From assembly GCF_041904905.1 (NCBI RefSeq), contig NZ_JAYRMI010000006.1, forward strand, positions 33,715 through 97,714: 64,000 nt of DNA. The letters are read 5' to 3'. Numbering within the stretch: the stretch's first letter is position 1; the number at the start of each line of letters is the position of its first letter. This DNA comes from Zoogloea sp041904905 (GTDB taxonomy: Bacteria; Pseudomonadota; Gammaproteobacteria; Burkholderiales; Rhodocyclaceae). Under the pieces are notes generated by a model that saw nothing but the letters and a program-made list of their open reading frames with translations, was not told the origin of the DNA and did no database searches. The position numbers and the translations under genes are program-made. Positions 31,120-38,585 of this stretch are shown here, one piece after another.

Positions 31120-31288
31120 CTGCGGCTTGTCTGGCAAGGGTGCCAGGCAAAATACACACGTTCGGCCCATTGGGGTCCGGCGGATGTTGTCACCGGGTAC
31201 GGTGCGGCGTTCGCGGCTAAGCGTGGCTTCGCGATGGCGGGGCTGGCAGGCCGGGCGGCGGTCAAACCTCGGTAACTGGAGTTACACA
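31120..31288 (+). promoter_or_regulatory. rpsB 5' leader, possibly S2-autoregulated
   Basis: The untranslated stretch between the predicted promoter and the rpsB ATG is unusually long. It contains a hairpin at its start (CTGGCA at 31131-31136 pairing with TGCCAG at 31141-31146, AGGG loop, extendable to 8 pairs with one wobble). In E. coli ribosomal protein S2 represses its own operon through the rpsB leader, so a similar role is plausible here; I cannot confirm homology by eye. With the divergent map promoter region (30990-31089) this forms the largest gene-free gap, 299 bases. Confidence 0.4.
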
Positions 31289-32041
31289 ATGTCTGTCACC
31301 ATGCGTCAAATGCTCGAAGCGGGCGTCCACTTCGGCCATCAAACCCGTTTCTGGAACCCGAAGATGGCTCCGTTCATCTTTGGTCAGCGCAACAAGATCC
31401 ACATCGTCAACCTCGAAAAGACCCTCGTCAAGTACAACGAGGCGATGGATTTCGTGCGCAAGCTGGCTGCCAACCGCGGCACCATCCTGTTCGTCGGCAC
31501 CAAGCGTCAAGCCCGCGAAATCGTGGCCGAGGAAGCCGCGCGCGCCGGCATGCCGTTCGTCGATGAGCGCTGGCTGGGCGGCATGCTCACCAACTTCAAG
31601 ACCGTCAAGGTTTCCATCAAGCGCCTGAAGGACATGGAAGCCATGGTCGAAGACGGCTCCGTCGAGCGTCTGTCCAAGAAGGAAGCCCTGATGGCCTCCC
31701 GTGAGCTCGAGAAACTGCAGAAGAGCCTGGGCGGCATCAAGGATCTCGGCGGCCTGCCGGACGCCCTGTTCGTCATCGACGTCGGCTACCACAAGATCGC
31801 CATCACCGAAGCCAACAAGCTGGGCATTCCGGTTGTGGCCGTGGTCGATACCAACCACTCCCCCGAAGGCGTGGACTTTGTGATCCCGGGTAACGACGAC
31901 TCCTCCCGCGCCATCCGTCTGTACGCCCGTGGCGTCGCCGATGCCGTGCTGGAAGGCAAGAACGCCGTGATCCAGGAAATCGTTGCCGCCGGCTCCGACG
32001 AGTTCGTCGAAGTGGAAGACGGCGCCGAAGAGCAGGCCTGA
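31289..32041 (+). CDS. rpsB: 30S ribosomal protein S2
   Basis: S2 is a late-assembling 30S subunit protein that helps recruit S1. The start MSVTMRQMLEAGVHFGHQT gives 250 residues, normal length; a longer in-frame extension upstream has no family match. Family motifs include LGGMLTNFKTV and PDALFVIDV. GGAG lies upstream of the ATG. First gene of the rpsB-tsf-pyrH-frr cluster. Confidence 0.98.
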   Translation: MSVTMRQMLEAGVHFGHQTRFWNPKMAPFIFGQRNKIHIVNLEKTLVKYNEAMDFVRKLAANRGTILFVGTKRQAREIVAEEAARAGMPFVDERWLGGMLTNFKTVKVSIKRLKDMEAMVEDGSVERLSKKEALMASRELEKLQKSLGGIKDLGGLPDALFVIDVGYHKIAITEANKLGIPVVAVVDTNHSPEGVDFVIPGNDDSSRAIRLYARGVADAVLEGKNAVIQEIVAAGSDEFVEVEDGAEEQA

Positions 32042-32052
32042 TCCCCCGGAAT

Positions 32053-32074
32053 GGGCGCCTTGGGCGCCCGTTTT
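32053..32074 (+). terminator. intergenic attenuator/terminator between rpsB and tsf
   Basis: A 7-base GC stem, GGGCGCC at 32053-32059 with GGCGCCC at 32063-32069, a 3-base TTG loop, then GTTTT. The short U tract suggests partial termination, which would lower tsf expression relative to rpsB. An attenuator at this point is also known in E. coli. Confidence 0.65.
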
Positions 32075-32117
32075 GCGTCCGACCGAATACCATTCAATTA
32101 GTTATCTAGGAGCAAGC

Positions 32118-33014
32118 ATGGCGGAAATCACCGCAAGCATGGTCAAGGAGCTGCGCGAGAAAACCGACGCGCCCATGATGGAATGCAAGAAGGCCCTGTC
32201 CGAAGCTGCCGGCGACATGGCCAAGGCTGAAGAAATCCTGCGCGTCAAGCTGGGCAACAAGGCCTCCAAGGCTGCCGCCCGCGTGACCGCCGAAGGCATC
32301 GTCGGCGTCTACATCTCCGCCGACGCCAAGCTCGGCGCGATGGTGGAAGTGAACTGCGAAACCGACTTCGTTGCCAAGAACGACGATTTCCTGGCTTTGG
32401 TCAAGAACGTCGCCGAACTCGTCGCCACCAAGAACCCGGCCGACGTGGAAGCCCTGTCTGCGCTGGAGATCGGCGGTCAGACCGTGGAAGAAGTCCGCAA
32501 GGCGCTGGTCGGCAAGATCGGTGAGAACATGTCCATCCGCCGCTTCGTCCGTACCGAAGCCAAGGGTGCTGTCGCCAGCTACATCCACGGTGGCGCCAAG
32601 ATCGGCGTGCTGATCGACCTCGTCGGTGGCGACGAAGCCCTGGCCAAGGATCTGGCCATGCACATCGCCGCGTCCAAGCCGAAGTCCCTCGACGCCTCCG
32701 GCGTGCCCGCCGAACTGCTGGATGTCGAGCGTCGCATCGCCATCGAGAAGGCTCGCGAAGCCGGCAAGCCGGAAGCCATGCTCGAGAAGATCGCCGAAGG
32801 CACCGTCCAGAAGTACCTGAAGGACGTCACCCTGCTCGACCAGGTCTTCGTCAAGGCCGAAGACGGCAAGCAGACCATTGCCCAGCTGCTGAAGGCCAAG
32901 GGCGCTTCCGTTGCCAGCTTCACTCTGTACGTGGTGGGTGAGGGCATCGAGAAGAAGGTGACCGACTTCGCCGCCGAAGTGGCCGCCCAGGCTGCCGCTG
33001 CCGCCCAGAAGTAA
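32118..33014 (+). CDS. tsf: translation elongation factor Ts
   Basis: EF-Ts recycles EF-Tu by exchanging GDP for GTP. The start MAEITASMVKELREKTDAPM after AGGAG gives 298 residues. The N-terminal UBA-like domain and the exchange motif TDFVAKNDDF (82-91) are intact. pyrH follows 14 bases later. Confidence 0.98.
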   Translation: MAEITASMVKELREKTDAPMMECKKALSEAAGDMAKAEEILRVKLGNKASKAAARVTAEGIVGVYISADAKLGAMVEVNCETDFVAKNDDFLALVKNVAELVATKNPADVEALSALEIGGQTVEEVRKALVGKIGENMSIRRFVRTEAKGAVASYIHGGAKIGVLIDLVGGDEALAKDLAMHIAASKPKSLDASGVPAELLDVERRIAIEKAREAGKPEAMLEKIAEGTVQKYLKDVTLLDQVFVKAEDGKQTIAQLLKAKGASVASFTLYVVGEGIEKKVTDFAAEVAAQAAAAAQK

Positions 33015-33028
33015 GGAGTCGCCCGACG

Positions 33029-33745
33029 ATGAGCCAGCCCGCCTACAAGCGCATTCTTCTCAAACTCTCCGGCGAAGCCTTGATGGGCGACGACGCCTAC
33101 GGCATCAACCAGGAGGTCGTCGCCGGCATCGTACGCGATGTGGTCGAGGTCACCCGTCTGGGGGTCGAGATCGGGATTGTGATTGGCGGCGGGAACATCT
33201 TCCGTGGCATGGCAGGGGCCGCGTCCGGCATGGATCGCGCCACTGCCGACTACATGGGGATGCTGGCCACCGTCATGAATGCCATGGCCCTGGCGGATGC
33301 GTTCCGCGCCGCGGGGGTCAATGCGCGGGTCCAGTCCGCGCTGCGGATCGATCAGGTGGTCGAGCCGTACATTCGTGGCAAGGCGATCCGCTATCTCGAA
33401 GAAGGCCGGGTCGTGATCTTCGGTGCCGGCACCGGCAACCCGTTCTTCACGACCGATACCGCCGCAGCGCTGCGCGGTTCCGAGATCGGTGCCGACATCG
33501 TGCTGAAGGCCACCAAGGTCGATGGCATCTACACCGCCGATCCGAAGAAGGATCCCTCCGCGACGCGCTTCCAGCGGATCTCCTTCGACGAGGCGATCGC
33601 CCGCAATCTGGCGGTGATGGATGCGACTGCGTTCGCGCTGTGCCGCGATCAGCGTCTGCCGATCAACGTCTTCAGCCTGTTCAAGGGCGGTGCGCTCAAG
33701 CGTGTCGTGATGGGCGAGGACGAGGGTACGCTGGTCTATTGCTGA
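33029..33745 (+). CDS. pyrH: UMP kinase
   Basis: PyrH phosphorylates UMP to UDP, essential for RNA, DNA and UDP-sugar precursors; it is a hexameric amino acid kinase-fold enzyme. 238 residues with LLKLSGEALMGDD, the GGGNIFRG phosphate loop, and the acceptor/allosteric region GTGNPFFTTDTAAALRG. Between tsf and frr as in most proteobacteria. Confidence 0.98.
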   Translation: MSQPAYKRILLKLSGEALMGDDAYGINQEVVAGIVRDVVEVTRLGVEIGIVIGGGNIFRGMAGAASGMDRATADYMGMLATVMNAMALADAFRAAGVNARVQSALRIDQVVEPYIRGKAIRYLEEGRVVIFGAGTGNPFFTTDTAAALRGSEIGADIVLKATKVDGIYTADPKKDPSATRFQRISFDEAIARNLAVMDATAFALCRDQRLPINVFSLFKGGALKRVVMGEDEGTLVYC

Positions 33746-33755
33746 GGATGAACCG

Positions 33756-34313
33756 ATGATCCCGGAACTCAAGAAAACTACCGAAGCCAAGATGCAGAAG
33801 TCCATCGAGGCGCTCAGGCTGGATCTCGCCAAGGTGCGTACCGGCCGGGCGACCACCGGCATTCTGGATCATGTGATGGTGGATTACTACGGCAGTCTGG
33901 TGCCGGTCAATCAGGTGGCCAACATCACCCTGATCGACGCCCGCACCGTCGGCGTGCAGCCGTGGGAAAAGCCGATGATCGCCAAGGTCGAAAAGGCCAT
34001 CCGCGATTCCGATCTGGGCCTGAACCCGGCCTCTCAGGGCGACGTGATCCGCGTTCCGATGCCGCCGCTCACCGAAGAGCGCCGCAAGGAGCTCATCAAG
34101 GTGGTCAAGCACGAAGGGGAAGGTGCGAAGGTGGCTGTGCGCAATCTGCGCCGCGACGCCAACGCCGCCCTGAAGGATGCCGTGAAGGCAAAGACGATCT
34201 CCGAGGACGACGAGCGTCGTGCCCAGGACGACGTCCAGAAGCTCACCGACAAAGCCGTTGTCGAGATCGACAAGCTGCTCGCACAGAAAGAACAAGAGCT
34301 GATGCAGATCTGA
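33756..34313 (+). CDS. frr: ribosome recycling factor
   Basis: RRF splits post-termination ribosomes together with EF-G. 185 residues, the standard length, with the three-helix/beta domain landmarks LRTGRA-type sequence (KVRTGRATTGIL) and PLTEERRKELIKVVK. Ten bases after pyrH. Confidence 0.98.
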   Translation: MIPELKKTTEAKMQKSIEALRLDLAKVRTGRATTGILDHVMVDYYGSLVPVNQVANITLIDARTVGVQPWEKPMIAKVEKAIRDSDLGLNPASQGDVIRVPMPPLTEERRKELIKVVKHEGEGAKVAVRNLRRDANAALKDAVKAKTISEDDERRAQDDVQKLTDKAVVEIDKLLAQKEQELMQI

Positions 34314-34365
34314 CCGCCAGGTCGGTATCTGCTTTCCCGGTTCTTTGTCAGGCGGAGATTACATC

Positions 34366-35151
34366 GTGCGATTGCCGTTCACCAGTTCCACGCGGGGCGT
34401 ACCCGAGGCTGCGCAGGTTCCGCGGCATATCGCGATCATCATGGACGGCAACGGGCGGTGGGCGCGCAGGCGTCTGATGCCGCGGGTTGCCGGCCACGCC
34501 AAGGGCGTTGACTCCCTGCGCGAGGTGATCCGCACCTGCCTCGACCGGGGTGTGGAGTACCTCACCGTCTTTGCGTTCAGTTCCGAGAACTGGCGCCGGC
34601 CGAAGGATGAAGTGTCCTTCCTGATGCAGTTGTTCGTGAAGTCGTTGAAGGCGGAGATCGAGCGCATCCACCGCAACAACATTCGCCTGCGCGTCGTGGG
34701 CGATCTGTCCCGATTCGACCAGGGGCTCGTGGATCTCATCCGCGACGGTGAATCGCTCACCGCCAACAACGCCAAGATGAACCTGACGATCTGCGCCAAC
34801 TACGGCGGGCGTTGGGACATCATGCAGGCCGTCGCCAAGATGATTGCGGCAGGCGGCCCCCAGGACAGCGGCTACGGCGAGGAGGATCTCGCTCCTCACC
34901 TGGCGCTCAGTTTCAGTCCCGAGCCCGACCTGTTCATCCGCACCGGCGGCGAAACCCGGATCAGCAACTTCATGCTGTGGCAGCTTGCTTACTCCGAGCT
35001 GTATTTCACCGACAAGCTGTGGCCCGAGTTCGGCGAGGCCGAGCTGGATGCGGCCATCGCTTCCTACCAGGGGCGTGAGCGCCGTTTTGGCCGGACGAGC
35101 GATCAGGTTGTCGGCGACGGGGCGGATTCCGCCGGTTCAGGCCATGCTTAA
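34366..35151 (+). CDS. uppS: undecaprenyl diphosphate synthase
   Basis: UppS adds eight isoprene units to farnesyl diphosphate, giving the C55 carrier for peptidoglycan and O-antigen. I chose GTG at 34366 (261 residues) because GGAG lies 8 bases upstream; a TTG at 34345 would add seven residues with no ribosome site. Catalytic Asp27 lies in IIMDGNGRWA, followed by FAFSSENWRRP and the C-terminal DLFIRTGGETRISNFM motif. Its end overlaps cdsA by 8 bases. Confidence 0.95.
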   Translation: MRLPFTSSTRGVPEAAQVPRHIAIIMDGNGRWARRRLMPRVAGHAKGVDSLREVIRTCLDRGVEYLTVFAFSSENWRRPKDEVSFLMQLFVKSLKAEIERIHRNNIRLRVVGDLSRFDQGLVDLIRDGESLTANNAKMNLTICANYGGRWDIMQAVAKMIAAGGPQDSGYGEEDLAPHLALSFSPEPDLFIRTGGETRISNFMLWQLAYSELYFTDKLWPEFGEAELDAAIASYQGRERRFGRTSDQVVGDGADSAGSGHA

Positions 35152-35971
35152 AGCGCGGGTCATCACCGCGATCTTCCTGCTTGTCGGTCTCGTCAGTGCG
35201 CTTTTTCTGCTGCCGTCGTGGGGATGGCTGGCTTTCGTGTCGCTCATCTGCGGCGCTGCTGCCCACGAATGGGGGGGGATTGTTGGCTACCAGGGCAAGC
35301 AACGTTGGGTCTACGCGCTGCTGCTCGGGTTGCTCTGCCTTTTCGGCGGTCTGGCGGCGGGGCTGCACCTGGACTCCACGGTGGCGCCCTTCAATCTGGT
35401 GCCAGCCTACGGCTTGAGCGCGTTGTTCTGGATCTTCTGTGTGCCGTTCTGGCTGCGCGCCCGCTGGGCCTTGCCCGGCGCCGGAGCTGCAGCGCTGGTG
35501 GGGTTCGTGCTGCTCATTCCCCCGAGTCTCGCAATGATCCATCTGCGTTTGCTCAGCCCGTGGCTGCTGCTGGGGGTGATGGCGGCGGTGTGGATCGCCG
35601 ACATTGCGGCCTACTTCACCGGCCGCGCCTTCGGTCGTCGCAAGCTGGCGCCGGCCATCAGCCCGGGGAAGAGCTGGGAGGGCGCTTACGGCGCCGCGGT
35701 GGGGGTGGTGATCTATGGCTTGATTTGTCTGTCCGCCTTCCTGCCTCACGGCCTGGGGGCGGGCCGGATGGCGCTCGCCGCGCTCGGGCTGCTGGTATTC
35801 ACCGCCATCAGCATCATCGGCGACCTCTTTGAATCGATGTTGAAGCGGCAGGCCGGCGTCAAGGATAGCGGTACGCTGCTGCCGGGGCATGGCGGCATCC
35901 TCGACCGCATCGACAGCCTCACCTCGACACTTCCGCTGGCAGGTCTGCTGGCCCTCTGGTTTGCCCGGTAA
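35144..35971 (+). CDS. cdsA: phosphatidate cytidylyltransferase
   Basis: CdsA converts phosphatidic acid and CTP to CDP-diacylglycerol, the branch point for all membrane phospholipids. 275 residues with about eight hydrophobic membrane segments. The family signature is complete near the C terminus: KDSGTLLPGHGGILDRIDS, with paired Asp residues for metal binding. Start at MLKARVITAIFLL inside the 3' end of uppS. Confidence 0.96.
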   Translation: MLKARVITAIFLLVGLVSALFLLPSWGWLAFVSLICGAAAHEWGGIVGYQGKQRWVYALLLGLLCLFGGLAAGLHLDSTVAPFNLVPAYGLSALFWIFCVPFWLRARWALPGAGAAALVGFVLLIPPSLAMIHLRLLSPWLLLGVMAAVWIADIAAYFTGRAFGRRKLAPAISPGKSWEGAYGAAVGVVIYGLICLSAFLPHGLGAGRMALAALGLLVFTAISIIGDLFESMLKRQAGVKDSGTLLPGHGGILDRIDSLTSTLPLAGLLALWFAR

Positions 35972-35974
35972 GCC

Positions 35975-37168
35975 ATGATTTCCGAAAGAAAGTTCATCAC
36001 CGTCCTCGGTGCGACCGGGTCGATTGGTGTCAGCACCCTCGATGTGGTCGCTCGTCACCCGGGGCGTTATGGCGTCTTTGCCCTCACCGCCCACCGGCAG
36101 GTGGACAAGCTCTACGAACAGTGTCTGCAGCACCGGCCGGCGTACGCGGTGCTCGATCGGGCCGAAGATGCACAGGCCCTGCAGTGCCGTCTCGACGCCG
36201 CTGGCTGCTGTACCGAGGTGCTGTCCGGCGCGGCTTCGCTGGTGGCGGTGGCTGCCGCTCCGGAGGTGGACATGGTGATGGCGGCCATCGTCGGTGCTGC
36301 GGGGCTTGTGCCCACCCTCGCCGCCGCCCGTGCGGGCAAGCGCATCCTGCTGGCCAACAAGGAGGCGCTGGTGATGTCCGGCGCGCTCTTCATGCACGAG
36401 GTCGCCGCCAACGGCGCCACCCTCCTGCCCATCGACAGCGAGCACAACGCGATCTTTCAGGCCCTGCCCGCCGGTTTTCGGCAGGGAGTGGATGGCGCCG
36501 AGGTCACCCGCATCCTCCTCACGGCATCGGGCGGTCCGTTCCGTCGCAAGCCCGTGGAGGAGTTGGCCGGGGTCACGCCCGAGATGGCCTGCGCGCACCC
36601 CAACTGGGTCATGGGTCGCAAGATCTCCGTCGACTCCGCCACCATGATGAACAAGGGCCTCGAGGTCATCGAGGCTCACTGGTTGTTCGGTGCGCCGGCC
36701 GAGCGGATCGAGGTGGTGATCCACCCCGAGAGCGTGATCCACTCGATGGTGGCCTACGTGGATGGCTCCGTGCTGGCGCAGCTTGGCAACCCTGACATGC
36801 GCACCCCCATCGCCCATGCGATGGCCTACCCGGAGCGGGTCGACGCCGGGGTGAGGCCACTCGATCTGTTTGCAGTCGGCCAGCTCAATTTCGAGCGCCC
36901 CGATCTCGAGCGTTTTCCCTGTCTCGCGCTGGCCTACCGGGCGCTGAAGGAAAGCGGTGTCGCGCCGGCCGTGCTCAATGCCGCCAACGAGGTGGCGGTG
37001 GCGGATTTCCTCGAAGGTGGGCTGCGTTTCGATCGCATCGCCAGCGTGATCGAAGCGACCCTCGACAAGATCGCTCCGCAGGTGGCGGAATCCCTCGAGG
37101 TCGTGTTTGACGCGGATCGTCAGGCCAGACAGGTTGCCGCTGAGTTCGTGGGTCGGTATCGCTCGTGA
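35975..37168 (+). CDS. dxr: 1-deoxy-D-xylulose 5-phosphate reductoisomerase
   Basis: Dxr (IspC) makes 2-C-methyl-D-erythritol 4-phosphate, the committed step of the MEP isoprenoid pathway. 397 residues; NADPH site VLGATGSIGVSTLDV at the N terminus, metal/substrate region LLPIDSEHNAIFQ, and the substrate loop HPNWVMGRKISVDSATMMNK. It starts 3 bases after cdsA and upstream of rseP, the usual order. Confidence 0.98.
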   Translation: MISERKFITVLGATGSIGVSTLDVVARHPGRYGVFALTAHRQVDKLYEQCLQHRPAYAVLDRAEDAQALQCRLDAAGCCTEVLSGAASLVAVAAAPEVDMVMAAIVGAAGLVPTLAAARAGKRILLANKEALVMSGALFMHEVAANGATLLPIDSEHNAIFQALPAGFRQGVDGAEVTRILLTASGGPFRRKPVEELAGVTPEMACAHPNWVMGRKISVDSATMMNKGLEVIEAHWLFGAPAERIEVVIHPESVIHSMVAYVDGSVLAQLGNPDMRTPIAHAMAYPERVDAGVRPLDLFAVGQLNFERPDLERFPCLALAYRALKESGVAPAVLNAANEVAVADFLEGGLRFDRIASVIEATLDKIAPQVAESLEVVFDADRQARQVAAEFVGRYRS

Positions 37169-37214
37169 CCGGAGCGCGGTTGTCCATGCAGTTCCAGCTT
37201 GAAGGGGGCGTGCA

Positions 37215-38579
37215 GTGAATCTGCTCGACTACATCCTTCCGTTCGTGGTCGCCCTCGGTGTGCTGATTCTCGTCCACGAGTTCGGCCACTATCTGGTTGC
37301 GCGCTTGTGCGGCGTGAAGGTGCTGCGCTTCTCCCTGGGGTTCGGCAAGCTCCTGTTCGTCCGGCGTCTCGGGGCGGACCAGACCGAATGGGCCTTGTCG
37401 GCCTTTCCCCTTGGCGGTTACGTCAAGATGCTCGACGAGCGGGAGGCGCCGGTCCCCGCCAACGAACTGCATCGCGCCTTCAACCGTCAGTCGGTCTGGC
37501 GGCGGATCGCCATCGTGGCGGCCGGACCGCTCGCCAATTTCGTGTTGGCGATCGCGTTGTACTGGGGCCTCTACACCGGCGGTGTGGAGGAGCTGCGGGC
37601 GCGGGTCGGCGCGCCGCAGGCCGACAGTCAGGCGGCCCAAGCAGGCTTCCAGGAAGGGGAACTGGTGCGTTCGGTAAATGGCGATGCCGTTCAGACCTGG
37701 ACCGAGTTTCGCTGGCATCTGCTCAACGACGCGCTTGAGCATCGCGCGGTGACCGTCGAGACCATCAATGTCCACAACGAGATTTCTTTCCGCAAGCTGG
37801 ATCTCGCCAGCGTGGATGTGGATCAGGCCCAGAATGACGTGGCCAGCCAGCTCGGGCTGCGTCTCTACCGCCCGAAGCTGCCGCCGGTGCTGGGGCAGCT
37901 GAGCGCCGACGGCGCCGCCGCCAGCGCCGGCCTCCGTACCGGGGATCGGGTGGTGCGGATCGGTGGGCGCGCGATCGAATCCTGGTCGGACCTGGTTGCC
38001 GGTGTGCGCGACGCCGCCGGTCAGGCCCTTGAAGTGGCCGTGCTGCGCGGCGATGAGACCGTGGTGGTGACGCTGGTGCCGCGTGCGGTCGAAGAGAACG
38101 GCCGAACGATCGGGCGGATCGGCGTGGCGATGGCGGACGCCGAAGGGCAGCGCGAACTGATGTTCGTCACCGTCCGGTACGGCCTGGGCGAGGCGCTGGG
38201 CAAGGGCGTGGGCCAGACCTGGGAGACCGCGACGATGAGCCTCTCGGTGCTCGGGCGCATGCTCGTGGGCGAGGTGTCGGTCAAGAACCTCAGCGGGCCC
38301 GTGACGATTGCCGACTTTGCCGGCCAGTCGGCCCGCATGGGCTGGGCCCATTACATCAAGTTTCTGGCGCTCATCAGCATCAGCCTTGGGGTCCTCAATC
38401 TGCTGCCGGTGCCCGTGCTCGATGGCGGGCACTTGCTGTATTATGTGATAGAGATCATCAAGGGCGGCCCGGTTTCCGAACGCGTCATGGAAATCGGACA
38501 GCAGATTGGAATGGCTCTGCTGGCGGCGCTAATGGCTTTTGCCTTCTACAACGACATCAACCGCCTTGTTGCTAGCTGA
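37215..38579 (+). CDS. rseP: RIP metalloprotease RseP
   Basis: RseP is an inner-membrane site-2 zinc protease that cleaves anti-sigma factor (RseA/MucA type) and clears signal peptide remnants. 454 residues from GTG, with GAAGGGGG upstream. Zinc motif HEFGH (His21, Glu22, His25) in the first membrane helix, two PDZ domains (about 115-290) and the conserved LNLLPVPVLDGGHLL motif near the C terminus. Seven bases before bamA. Confidence 0.96.
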   Translation: MNLLDYILPFVVALGVLILVHEFGHYLVARLCGVKVLRFSLGFGKLLFVRRLGADQTEWALSAFPLGGYVKMLDEREAPVPANELHRAFNRQSVWRRIAIVAAGPLANFVLAIALYWGLYTGGVEELRARVGAPQADSQAAQAGFQEGELVRSVNGDAVQTWTEFRWHLLNDALEHRAVTVETINVHNEISFRKLDLASVDVDQAQNDVASQLGLRLYRPKLPPVLGQLSADGAAASAGLRTGDRVVRIGGRAIESWSDLVAGVRDAAGQALEVAVLRGDETVVVTLVPRAVEENGRTIGRIGVAMADAEGQRELMFVTVRYGLGEALGKGVGQTWETATMSLSVLGRMLVGEVSVKNLSGPVTIADFAGQSARMGWAHYIKFLALISISLGVLNLLPVPVLDGGHLLYYVIEIIKGGPVSERVMEIGQQIGMALLAALMAFAFYNDINRLVAS

Positions 38580-38585
38580 AATCGG

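Noticed and set aside
31127..31288. N-terminal extension of rpsB
   Set aside because: The extra residues have no match to S2 and the start would fall almost on the predicted transcription start; the ATG at 31289 gives the standard length.
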